Below, in pieces: positions 44,626 through 51,948 of a stretch of 64,000 nucleotides of DNA (positions within the stretch are counted from its first letter, which is position 1; each line of letters starts with the position of its first letter). Origin of the DNA: Archangium primigenium. Its GTDB lineage: Bacteria; Myxococcota; Myxococcia; Myxococcales; Myxococcaceae. A model generated the notes under the pieces. It saw only the letters and a program-made list of their open reading frames with translations. It ran no database searches and had not been told where the DNA came from. Location of the stretch: positions 4,712,001-4,776,000 of the forward strand of contig NZ_JADWYI010000001.1 of assembly GCF_016904885.1 (NCBI RefSeq). Direction: 5' to 3'. Both the position numbers and the translations under genes were made by a program.

Positions 44626-44733
44626 GCCCCAGGACGCACGCCGCGGAGAAAACGACGCGTCGGATGAGGGGACTGCCTCCACATCTGCCACTATCGCGCC
44701 GCGTCAAGGGTGCACGTGGGAAAGGTGGAGGCG

Positions 44734-45414
44734 ATGTCGTCCGAAGGGGAGTTGTCGGTAGGGAAGGCCGTGGCCCTGGTGAAGCCCCGGCTGCGGGGGG
44801 TGTTGCACCACAGCGCGGCGCAGGTGGCGTTCGGCGCGGGGGTGGTGCTGGTGGCCCTCTCGCCCACGCCTCGCGCGGCCTGGGCCTCGGCCATCTACGC
44901 CGCGAGCACGGTGATTCTCTTCGCCGTGAGCGCCACGTACCACCGCCCGACCTGGCGGCCCCGGGAGCGGGCCCTGATGCGGCGGCTGGACCATGCCTGC
45001 ATCTCGCTCATCATCGCGGGCACCTACACGCCCATGTGCATGCTCGCCCTGCCTCGCCCGGTGGGCGACTCGCTGCTGGCGGCCATCTGGGCCACCGCGT
45101 CGCTCGGCATGATCCAGGCCCTGTTCTGGGCCCACGCGCCCAAGTGGGTGAGCGCGACGGTGTACCTGCTGGTGGGCTGGACGATCGTGCCGTACTTCGG
45201 GGACGTGCGGGCCGCGCTGTCCTCCGGGCAGCTCGCCCTGCTCCTGGGCGGCGGGGTGCTCTACAGCGCCGGGGCGGCCATCTACGCCTTGCGCCGGCCC
45301 AATCCCGTGCCCGCGGTGTTCGGCTACCACGAGGTCTTCCACGCGCTGACGCTGGCCGCCTGCGCGCTGCACTTCGTGCTGGTGCTGGGTTTCGTGCGCG
45401 ACGCCGGGGGCTGA
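44734..45414 (+). CDS. Hemolysin III family (PAQR-like) membrane protein
   Basis: A 226-residue integral membrane protein of the Hly-III/YqfA family. It shows roughly seven hydrophobic segments (AQVAFGAGVVLVAL to LHFVLVLGFV). Conserved polar positions of the family are visible: a Ser/His in FAVSATYHRP, Asp/His in RRLDHACISLIIAGTYTP, and the C-terminal FGYHEVFHALTLAAC whose His pair is part of the putative metal site of PAQR-type hydrolases. I prefer the ATG at 44734, preceded by GGTGGAG, over the in-frame start at 44710. Despite the name, hemolytic activity is rarely shown, and a lipid-related enzymatic role is more likely. It converges on the MNIO operon 23 bp away. Confidence 0.86.
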   Translation: MSSEGELSVGKAVALVKPRLRGVLHHSAAQVAFGAGVVLVALSPTPRAAWASAIYAASTVILFAVSATYHRPTWRPRERALMRRLDHACISLIIAGTYTPMCMLALPRPVGDSLLAAIWATASLGMIQALFWAHAPKWVSATVYLLVGWTIVPYFGDVRAALSSGQLALLLGGGVLYSAGAAIYALRRPNPVPAVFGYHEVFHALTLAACALHFVLVLGFVRDAGG

Positions 45415-45437
45415 GCGGCGCGGGCGGGCGCCTCCCG

Positions 45438-46160
45438 TCAGCCGCGCACCACGCCCGCCTCGGTGAGCGCCTCCAGCACGGACGTCAGCGCCTCCACGGG
45501 GAGGCCGGCCTCGCGGGCCACCGCGTCGAGCGCGAGGCCCTCGTGCAGCGCCTTGAGCACCCGCAGCTCCAGGGGCGAGGCGTTCTCGCGCCGGTAGCCC
45601 CCCGTGCCCTCGCGCCAGAAGAGGACCAGGTGGTCTCCCGGGGCGGGCGCCTCGGCGCGCTCGCGGGGGTCGCTGTCCATCCAGCTCACGAAGTCGTGGG
45701 TGTAGGGCCGCAGGTCCACCGCGGGATCCAGACAGGGGCGGGGCCCCGCGGGCGCCTCGTCCGGCGCGACGAGCACGACCCACTCGCACCACTCCAGATC
45801 CGCCAGCTCGGGCAGCCAGTCGGGCAGCCCGTGGGCCGGCGCGTAGTGGGCGAGGAACTCCGGCAGCCAGGCGCCGTTGGCGTTCAGCTCCGCGGCGCGC
45901 ATGGGGTGGGCCTGGAAGTACGCCTCCACGAGCGCGGCCCAGGCCTCCGGGCCCTGAAGCTGACGCACCACGCGCGCGCAGTGCGCATAGAGGCTCTCCA
46001 GGATGTCGAGGCGGCGCAGCCGGCACAGCTCGCCGTAGACGGCCCAGCGCTCGGCGTCGGGGCCCGAGGTGTCCCCGAAGAGCGCCCGGGCCGTGGGCGC
46101 GTGCGCGGCCTGGCCCTGGAGGTAGGGCGTCACGGTGGCGAAGAAGTCGCTCAGCTTCAT
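45438..46160 (-). CDS. MNIO partner protein (DUF2063, HvfC/BufC-like)
   Basis: A 240-residue protein of the DUF2063 family. The start MKLSDFFATVTPYLQGQAA at 46160 overlaps the preceding DUF692 stop in an ATGA junction, so the pair is translationally coupled. The N-terminal helical part resembles the DUF2063 recognition domain (YGELCRLRRLDILESLYAHC). The later part, with ELRVLKALHEGLALDAVAREAGL, looks like a winged-helix end. In bufferin- and methanobactin-type pathways this partner binds the precursor and presents it to the DUF692 iron enzyme. It is third in the operon after the precursor and the enzyme. Family assignment is good; direct function is by analogy. Confidence 0.83.
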   Translation of the reverse strand: MKLSDFFATVTPYLQGQAAHAPTARALFGDTSGPDAERWAVYGELCRLRRLDILESLYAHCARVVRQLQGPEAWAALVEAYFQAHPMRAAELNANGAWLPEFLAHYAPAHGLPDWLPELADLEWCEWVVLVAPDEAPAGPRPCLDPAVDLRPYTHDFVSWMDSDPRERAEAPAPGDHLVLFWREGTGGYRRENASPLELRVLKALHEGLALDAVAREAGLPVEALTSVLEALTEAGVVRG

Positions 46161-46999
46161 GCCGCGTCCTCCCGCGTCCCGAGCGCCGCGTGGGCGTGCG
46201 CGCGGGCGCGATCCAGCTCGTCGAGCACCTCGTCCAGGGGCGGCAGGGCCTGGTCCCACTCCACCAGGGTGGGGATGAGGCGTCCGGCGCGCCGCAGCGT
46301 GTGGCGGTAGAGCGCCCAGACCTCGTCGGGGATGGGGCCCTCGTGGGTGTCGATGACGAGGCCGCCTTGCCGGGAGTGCCCGGCCAGGTGCAACTGCCGC
46401 ACGCTCCCCAGGGGCATGGCGTCGATGCAGGCGAAGGGATCGAAGCCGTGGTTGAGCGCGTTGACGTAGACGTTGTTGACGTCCAGGAGCAGGCCACAGC
46501 CCGAGCGCTCCACCACGCCGCGCACGAAGGCGGCATCGTCCAGGTGGCCGCCCGGCATGTGCGCGTAATAGGAGATGTTCTCCACGAGCAGCGGCGCGTC
46601 CACCCGGGCCTGGGCCTCGCGGACGCGGTGCGCCACGTGCTCCACCGCCTCCTGCGTCGCGGGCAGGGGCAGCAGATCCTGGAACTGCACGCCCTGGGCG
46701 GACGAGTAGCAGAGGTGATCACTCCACCAGGCGAAGTCCGTGCGCTGGCGCAGCGCCTCGAGGGACGCGAGCAGTGCCGTGTCCAGGGGATCCGGTCCCC
46801 CCAGGGACAGACTCACGCTGTGGGACACCAGGGGCCAGCGCTCGGCGCAGGCGTCCAGCACGCGCGCGCGCTCGCCGCCAAAACCCAGCCAGTTCTCCGG
46901 CGTCACCTCCAGCCAGTCGACCCGGCGCTCCGTGGAGAGCAGCTCGCGGGCGAAGGCGCGGCGAAGGCCCAGACCAATGCCTTGGATGGAGGCGGACAT
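46157..46999 (-). CDS. MNIO-family oxidative enzyme (DUF692, BufB/HvfB-like)
   Basis: A 280-residue multinuclear non-heme iron-dependent oxidative enzyme. Metal-ligand motifs in order: HSVSLSLGG, WWSDHLCYSS, LLVENISYYAH, LLLDVNNVYVNALNHGFDP, RQLHLAGHS and DTHEGPIP, together the TIM-barrel His/Asp/Glu/Asn set of DUF692. It is expected to oxidise Cys residues of the co-encoded peptide, as BufB and HvfB-type enzymes make thiooxazole/oxazolone-type products. The start at 46999 (MSASIQGIGLGLRRA) sits 71 bp after the precursor stop, beyond a strong hairpin, and the gene overlaps the DUF2063 partner by 4 bp. Iron dependence and product are inferred from the family. Confidence 0.92.
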   Translation of the reverse strand: MSASIQGIGLGLRRAFARELLSTERRVDWLEVTPENWLGFGGERARVLDACAERWPLVSHSVSLSLGGPDPLDTALLASLEALRQRTDFAWWSDHLCYSSAQGVQFQDLLPLPATQEAVEHVAHRVREAQARVDAPLLVENISYYAHMPGGHLDDAAFVRGVVERSGCGLLLDVNNVYVNALNHGFDPFACIDAMPLGSVRQLHLAGHSRQGGLVIDTHEGPIPDEVWALYRHTLRRAGRLIPTLVEWDQALPPLDEVLDELDRARAHAHAALGTREDAA

Positions 47000-47023
47000 G
47001 AGAGGCTTTTCCCCTGGGAAGGG

Positions 47024-47059
47024 CAGGGACCCTGGGGGAACAGTCCCCCGGGGTCCCTG
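47024..47059 (-). terminator. Partial terminator/attenuator hairpin between the precursor and enzyme genes
   Basis: A 16-bp stem with one mismatch and a 4-nt loop (arms 47024-47039 and 47044-47059) lies between precursor stop and enzyme start, with no T-run. It would let the peptide be made in excess over its enzyme, common in RiPP operons. Confidence 0.5.
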
Positions 47060-47070
47060 GGAAAGACAGA

Positions 47071-47343
47071 CTACTTCGAATCGGCGGCGGTGGCCTTCTT
47101 GCCCGCGCAGTCCTTCTCGGCGCCCTTGGCGGTGTCGGCCTTCTTCGCGGCGCACTCCTTCTCCGTGCCCTTGGCGGCGTGCTCGTGGCCCGCGCAGTCC
47201 TTCTCGGCGCCCTTGGCGGCGGCACACTCCTTCTGGGCGCCCTTGGTGGCGGCCGGCTTCTTGGCGGCGGCCTTGTCGGCGGCGAGCGCGGGGGTGGCGA
47301 GGACAACGGTTCCGAGGACGGCGCCGAGCAGCTTCTTGTTCAT
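47071..47343 (-). CDS. Candidate bufferin-like precursor peptide with four repeated Cys motifs
   Basis: A 90-residue protein. MNKKLLGAVLGTVVLATPALA is a clean signal peptide with AxA cleavage, so the core is exported. The mature part repeats KG-A/T-x-K-E/D-C-A four times (KGAQKECA, KGAEKDCA, KGTEKECA, KGAEKDCA), separated by spacers including GHEHAA. The four Cys are the only ones present. Small Cys-repeat peptides with export signals directly before DUF692 and DUF2063 genes are substrates of MNIO enzymes (bufferins, which buffer copper). The repeat differs from the EGKCG type I know, so it may be a new class. It is first in the operon, ahead of a hairpin and 71 bp from the enzyme. The call is inferred from context. 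Confidence 0.85.
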   Translation of the reverse strand: MNKKLLGAVLGTVVLATPALAADKAAAKKPAATKGAQKECAAAKGAEKDCAGHEHAAKGTEKECAAKKADTAKGAEKDCAGKKATAADSK

Positions 47344-47394
47344 GGGATTGCTCCGGGGTGGGGAAGGACAGACTCTCCGGGGGAGAGCGAAACG

Positions 47395-47424
47395 ACTCTA
47401 ACTGTTTTTCTTTGAGCAATGCAA
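47395..47424 (-). promoter_or_regulatory. Candidate promoter of the MNIO operon
   Basis: On the minus strand TTGCAT is followed after 17-18 bp by TTAGAG/TAGAGT. It lies about 52 bp before the precursor ATG, and its -35 falls inside the palindrome at 47416-47432. Confidence 0.4.
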
Positions 47425-47432
47425 GTCATTGC
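47416..47432. promoter_or_regulatory. Palindromic candidate operator upstream of the precursor gene
   Basis: A perfect 6-5-6 inverted repeat, GCAATG-N5-CATTGC, overlaps the candidate -35 box of the MNIO operon. The position suits a repressor, perhaps metal-responsive; no regulator gene is adjacent. Confidence 0.5.
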
Positions 47433-47720
47433 CGTGTCTGTGTTTCCATCCACGTCAACGACATGTCTGGCCATGGCCGGGCCCGTCCCGGTCCTGACTT
47501 CAGGAGGCGGGTGCTTGGGGCGAAAAGGATGTCCGGGTCTGGGCCCGCCGCCCGGGTCGTCCAGGCGGTCGCGAGGTGGTACGCGGGGAGCGAATATTCG
47601 GTTTCACGGGAGGGCGCGAATCGGGGTCCGCCCCCGTGAAGCGACCCCTTCCGGCGGGAGGCGGCCCTCCCCGTGGGGGGAGGGCGCGTCACCGGACCCG
47701 GAAGGGGGAGACGTCCTGGA
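47433..47720. other. Noncoding stretch between the MNIO operator and lexA
   Basis: No gene supported on either strand. The 22 bp hairpin after lexA (47664-47685) is annotated separately. The remaining sequence is GC-rich with several proline/arginine-type open frames that I consider spurious. Confidence 0.45.
47664..47685 (-). terminator. Hairpin after lexA
   Basis: GCCCTCCCC pairs perfectly with GGGGAGGGC across a 4-nt loop, 36 bp past the lexA stop on the minus strand. No T-run. Confidence 0.5.
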
Positions 47721-48383
47721 CTACAGCTTGCCGCCGGGCAGCTTGCGGTACACGCCCACCACGTGGCCGAGGATCATGGTCGAGCGGAAGTCCGTCCGGT
47801 TCACGTAGATGGGCTGCATGGTGGCGTTGGCCGGCTGGAAGCGGATGCGGTCGGCCTCGGGGTAGTAGCGCTTGACGGTGGCCTCGTCCTCGATGAGCGC
47901 GACCACGATGTCGCCCGGCTGGGCCTGGGCCGCCTTGCGCACGAAGAGGTAGTCCCCGTCGAAGATGCCGTCCTCGATCATCGACTGGCCCTTGACCCGC
48001 AGGGCGAACACTTCCTTGCCGTTGCCCCCGAGCAGGAAGCTGTCGATGCGCACCGAGTCCTCGGCGTTCTCCTGGGCGAGCAGGGGAGCGCCGGCCGCCA
48101 CCTTGCCGAGCAAGGGGACTTCCACCATGCCCGATTCCCGCTTCACGCCCAGCCCCAACAGCATGCGTGCCCGCTTGGTGGGCACCAGCGAGCGGCTCTG
48201 CTGCTCGCCCCGGTTGAGGTAGCCCTTGCGCTCCAGGGCCTTGAGGTGATCGTTCACCCCGTTGGTCGAGCGGATGTCCATCTCCTCGCCAATCTCGCGG
48301 ATGGTCGGCGGAAAGCCGCGCGACTCCGTCTCCTTGACGATGAAGGCCAGGATCTCCCGCTGGCGTTCAGTCAACTCTTCCAT
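47721..48383 (-). CDS. lexA: LexA repressor
   Basis: A 220-residue SOS repressor. The N-terminal winged helix contains [23 protein letters not shown] and the recognition region [18 protein letters not shown]. The C-terminal S24 protease has cleavage site AAGAP with the scissile A97-G98 bond, the nucleophile Ser134 in [10 protein letters not shown] and general base Lys171 in ATVKRYY. RecA-stimulated self-cleavage at DNA damage should release SOS genes. The ATG at 48383 fits the family start. A near-consensus LexA box lies 63-79 bp upstream, so it probably represses itself, and since the box is in the shared divergent region it might also touch the hybrid kinase gene. Length and key residues are normal. 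Confidence 0.97.
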   Translation of the reverse strand: MEELTERQREILAFIVKETESRGFPPTIREIGEEMDIRSTNGVNDHLKALERKGYLNRGEQQSRSLVPTKRARMLLGLGVKRESGMVEVPLLGKVAAGAPLLAQENAEDSVRIDSFLLGGNGKEVFALRVKGQSMIEDGIFDGDYLFVRKAAQAQPGDIVVALIEDEATVKRYYPEADRIRFQPANATMQPIYVNRTDFRSTMILGHVVGVYRKLPGGKL

Positions 48384-48445
48384 GCCCTGCTCCCTCGTCT
48401 GGTGGGTGTTCCACCTGCGATACAGGCTTTCAGTGCCCCATGCTC

Positions 48446-48462
48446 CCTGAACATACGTATAG
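48446..48462 (-). promoter_or_regulatory. LexA box (myxobacterial type)
   Basis: The minus strand reads CTATACGTATGTTCAGG, agreeing at 16 of 17 positions with the myxobacterial LexA motif CTRHAMRYBYGTTCAGS as I recall it. It lies 63 bp before the lexA start, which predicts autorepression. Confidence 0.75.
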
Positions 48463-48567
48463 AGTCAATGCGTTCAAGTCCTGGACGGTTGACGGGGCGC
48501 ATGGCCGGGGAGCGCACGGCGGTGGAATGTGGGGGAGCCCCTCGCGTCTGCGCATAGACTCGGGCGC

Positions 48568-51500
48568 GTGTCCGACGCCCGACAGACCGCCCAGCATACC
48601 CTGTTGTTGGTCGATGACGAGCCGGATGTCATCGACCTGCTGCAGCGCATGTTCCACAAGCGCTACCGCGTGCTCACGGCGCCCTCGGGGCCCCAGGCGC
48701 TGGAGCTGCTGCGTCAGCACCCGGTGGACCTGCTGATCACGGATCAGCGCATGCCGGAGATGACGGGCATCGAGCTGGTGGCGGCCACGCGCGCCGAGGG
48801 CATCGACGTCACGGCCATCCTGCTCACCGGGTACACGGATCCCGAGGACATCATCGCCGCCATCAACCGGGGGCAGGTCTACCGCTACATCACCAAGCCC
48901 TGGGACTTGAACGACTTGCTCATCACCGTGAAGAACGCGGTGGAGTACACGGTGCTCAGGCGGGACAAGGAGCGGCTGTTGCGGCAGTTGCACCAGCGGG
49001 TGGAGGCGCTCGGGGTGCTCTACGAGGTGAGCCGGGCGAGCGCGGGCGAGGCGCTGGACTACGACGCCATCATCGACCGGGTGCTCACCGCGGTGGCGCG
49101 CGTGCTGCCGTATGACTGTGGCGCGGCGCTCATCGCGTTCGGGTGGGACCGCACCGCCACGCTGCGCCTGCGCTGCCAGGGGCTCGTCGTGGGCGAGCAG
49201 GCGCTCTTGGGCGTCAAGGAGTCCATGCTGGGCGCGTGGAGCACGCGCTCGGGGCTCGTGCTCACCGAGGATCGGGTGAGCACCCACGTGGCGGGCACGC
49301 TCGCCCCGGACGACGTGGCGCCGGTGCCCTGGGGCAGCCAGCTCACCGTGACGCTCACCGCGCGCGGGCGGGCCGTGGGGCTCCTGTCGCTCTTTTCCCT
49401 CAAGCCCCAGGCCTACTCGGACGAGGACGGCGCGCTGCTCGACACGCTGGCCAACCAGACGGCCGATGCCATCCAGTCCCTGCTCGCCTCCGAGGAGGCG
49501 TCGCGCCAGCGCATCGAGCGCATGGTGCAGTCCATGGCGGACGGGGTGCTGCTCACCGACGAGAAGAACGCGGTGGTGGTGCTCAACCCCGCGGCGCGGC
49601 GCCTGTTGGGGCTCGACGGGGAGACGCCCGCCCAGGAGGCCGGCCAGCGCCTGAGCGCGAAGCTCGGGTTCGACCCCTTCGAGCTGGTGCGCGGCTGGGA
49701 GGCGGGCGGGGCGCAGGTGCTGCGCGAGGAGCTGACGCTGGATGCGCGCATCATCCACACCACCGTCACCCCGGTGCACGACGCGCGGGGCATGCTCCGG
49801 GGCGTGTGCGTGGTCTTGCGCGACGTGACGGAGCAGAAGCAGCTGGAGGAGCGCAAGGACGAGTTCGTCCACATGGTGAGCCACGAGCTGCGCACGCCCC
49901 TCACGTCCATCTCCGGCTCGCTCGACCTGGTGCTCAACTTCCTCACCTCGGACATGAACGAGAAGCAGCGGCGCTACCTGCTGCTCGCGCGCGACTCCAC
50001 GGAGAAGCTCAACGCCATCGTGGACGACCTGCTGGACCTGGCCAAGTTCGCCAAGGGCCGGCTGCGGATGAACTTCGAGTGGACGTTCGTGGACGAGCTG
50101 GTGCGGCGCGCGGTGGAGAAGTACGGCCCGGCCTTCCACGAGCGGCGCATCAAGGTGTCCGCCGGGCTGCCACAGCACGGGCAGCGGGCGCTGGCGGACG
50201 CCAACCGGCTCACCCAGGTGCTCAACAACCTGCTCACCAACGCCGCCAAGTTCACCCCCGAGGGGGGCGAGGTGCGGCTGGAGCTCAAGAGCACCTCGGC
50301 GGTGCCGGGCTACTTCGCGCTCACGTGCTGGAACAGCGGCGAGCCCATCGCCGAGGAGAACCTGGAGCGCATCTTCGACCGCTTCGAGCAGGCGCGCACC
50401 CGGGCCAACCGCACCGTGCGGGGCACGGGCCTGGGGCTCGCCATCTGCCGCAACCTGGTGGAGGCGCACGCGGGCCACATCTGGTGCGAGCCCTGCGCGG
50501 ACGGCGTGCGCTTCGTGGTGGTGCTCCCCGTGGAGTCCTCGGACGAGGGGCCCCGGCTGGACGCGGGCGCGGACACGGGGCCGGACCCCTTCGCCCGGCG
50601 TCCCGTGGAGCCCCGGGGCACGCTCGCGCTCGTGGAGTCCGAGCCGGACATCGCCTACATCCTCAAGGCGCTCCTGCGCGCGCGGGGCTACTCGGTGCGG
50701 GTGGTGCCGCACGCCGAGGAGGCCCTGACGCTCGCGAGCGCCCCGCCGCCCGCCCAGCCGCCCCATGCCCTGCTGGTGGACGCGCGGCTGCCCGTCATCG
50801 ACGGCCTGCGGCTCACGGAGATGCTGCGGCGCGACCCCGCCTCGCGCACGCTGCCCGTGCTCGTCTTCTCCGCCTTCGACGAGCGGCCCCGGGCCTCGCG
50901 CGCCGGGGCGGATGCCTTCCTGTCCATGCCGCTGCAGGCCGACCGGCTGCTGGCCACCGTGGACGCGCTGGTGCGCGGGCGCATGGGCCAGGCCTCCCAG
51001 GGCCGGGTGCTCCTGGTGGACGACGACGAGAAGGCCGCCTCGCTCTGCCTCGAGGTGCTCACGAGCCTCGGGTATGACGTCCACGTGTCCCCCTCCCTGG
51101 CCCAGGCCCGCCGCGCGCTGCGCGACCACCATCCGGACGTGCTGATGCTCCACGCGCGGCTGCCGGATGGGGACGGCTACCACTTCCTCGAGGAGCTCAA
51201 GGCCGAGCGCGCGAGCGGCTCCATCCGCGTGCTCTTCCTCGCGTCCCCCTCCGACACGGGCGCCAAGGTGCGCGCGCTCAAGCTCGGCGCGGACGACGTG
51301 CTCGCCAAGCCCTTCGACGCGCTGGAGCTGGGCGCGCGCGTGGAGGCGGTCATCCGGCGCAAGCTGCGCGAGCGCGGCGCCTCGCCCACCACCCAGCTGC
51401 CCGGCCCGGGCGCCATCGAGCGCGAGGTGCAGCGCCGCTTCTCCGAGCGCTCCGCCTTCGCCTTCTGCTACCTGGACCTGGACAACCTCAAGGCCTACCA

Positions 51501-51948
51501 GGACTACTACGGCTACGTGAAGGCCGACGGCGTCATCCGCCAGACGGGAGACCTGTTGCGCGAGGTCATCGGCCGCGAGGGGCTGCCCGAGGACTTCCTC
51601 GGCCACGTGCAGGGGGACGACTTCGTGTTCGTCACCTCCGCGGAGAGCGTGGACCGGGTGTGCCAGCGCGCCCTGGAGGTGTTCGATCGTTTGATTCCCC
51701 TCTACTACGACAAGCAGGACCGGGAGCGGCGCTACATCGAGACGGTGGACCGAGAGGGCGACAAGCGCCGCTTTCCCATCATGTGCGTGTCCGTGGTGGC
51801 GGTGCTGAGCACGAGCGTGACCGGCCAGGACATCTCCGAGCTGGCCCGGCGCGCCGCGGACATGAAGAAGCGCGCCAAGGCCATCCAGGGCTCGGTCTAC
51901 CTGCGCAGCGACCGTGAGCCCGCCTTCGTCCGGACGGCCGCGGGATGA
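48568..51948 (+). CDS. Multidomain hybrid kinase: REC-GAF-PAS-HisKA-HATPase-REC-REC-degenerate GGDEF
   Basis: An 1126-residue signalling protein without membrane segments. Order: receiver (LLLVDDEPD, acceptor in LITDQRMPEMTG, ITKPWD); a GAF-like region near 145-300; a PAS segment (SMADGVLLTDEKNAVVVLN); HisKA with H439 in MVSHELRTPLTS; HATPase_c (NLLTNAAKF, GTGLGLAIC); receiver two (LLVDARLPVIDG); receiver three, where the acceptor Asp is His (LMLHARLPDGDG); and a C-terminal GGDEF-like fold with QGDDF at 1015-1019 in place of GGDEF, so probably not a cyclase. The start is GTG at 48568. It overlaps the next kinase by an ATGA junction, suggesting a two-kinase operon. The intergenic region also holds the lexA operator 106 bp upstream. 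Input signal and output are unknown. Confidence 0.88.
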   Translation: MSDARQTAQHTLLLVDDEPDVIDLLQRMFHKRYRVLTAPSGPQALELLRQHPVDLLITDQRMPEMTGIELVAATRAEGIDVTAILLTGYTDPEDIIAAINRGQVYRYITKPWDLNDLLITVKNAVEYTVLRRDKERLLRQLHQRVEALGVLYEVSRASAGEALDYDAIIDRVLTAVARVLPYDCGAALIAFGWDRTATLRLRCQGLVVGEQALLGVKESMLGAWSTRSGLVLTEDRVSTHVAGTLAPDDVAPVPWGSQLTVTLTARGRAVGLLSLFSLKPQAYSDEDGALLDTLANQTADAIQSLLASEEASRQRIERMVQSMADGVLLTDEKNAVVVLNPAARRLLGLDGETPAQEAGQRLSAKLGFDPFELVRGWEAGGAQVLREELTLDARIIHTTVTPVHDARGMLRGVCVVLRDVTEQKQLEERKDEFVHMVSHELRTPLTSISGSLDLVLNFLTSDMNEKQRRYLLLARDSTEKLNAIVDDLLDLAKFAKGRLRMNFEWTFVDELVRRAVEKYGPAFHERRIKVSAGLPQHGQRALADANRLTQVLNNLLTNAAKFTPEGGEVRLELKSTSAVPGYFALTCWNSGEPIAEENLERIFDRFEQARTRANRTVRGTGLGLAICRNLVEAHAGHIWCEPCADGVRFVVVLPVESSDEGPRLDAGADTGPDPFARRPVEPRGTLALVESEPDIAYILKALLRARGYSVRVVPHAEEALTLASAPPPAQPPHALLVDARLPVIDGLRLTEMLRRDPASRTLPVLVFSAFDERPRASRAGADAFLSMPLQADRLLATVDALVRGRMGQASQGRVLLVDDDEKAASLCLEVLTSLGYDVHVSPSLAQARRALRDHHPDVLMLHARLPDGDGYHFLEELKAERASGSIRVLFLASPSDTGAKVRALKLGADDVLAKPFDALELGARVEAVIRRKLRERGASPTTQLPGPGAIEREVQRRFSERSAFAFCYLDLDNLKAYQDYYGYVKADGVIRQTGDLLREVIGREGLPEDFLGHVQGDDFVFVTSAESVDRVCQRALEVFDRLIPLYYDKQDRERRYIETVDREGDKRRFPIMCVSVVAVLSTSVTGQDISELARRAADMKKRAKAIQGSVYLRSDREPAFVRTAAG

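Noticed and set aside
48430-51606. Minus-strand frame of over 1000 codons opposite the hybrid kinase
   Set aside because: Shadow frame; the kinase on the plus strand has intact motifs in every domain.
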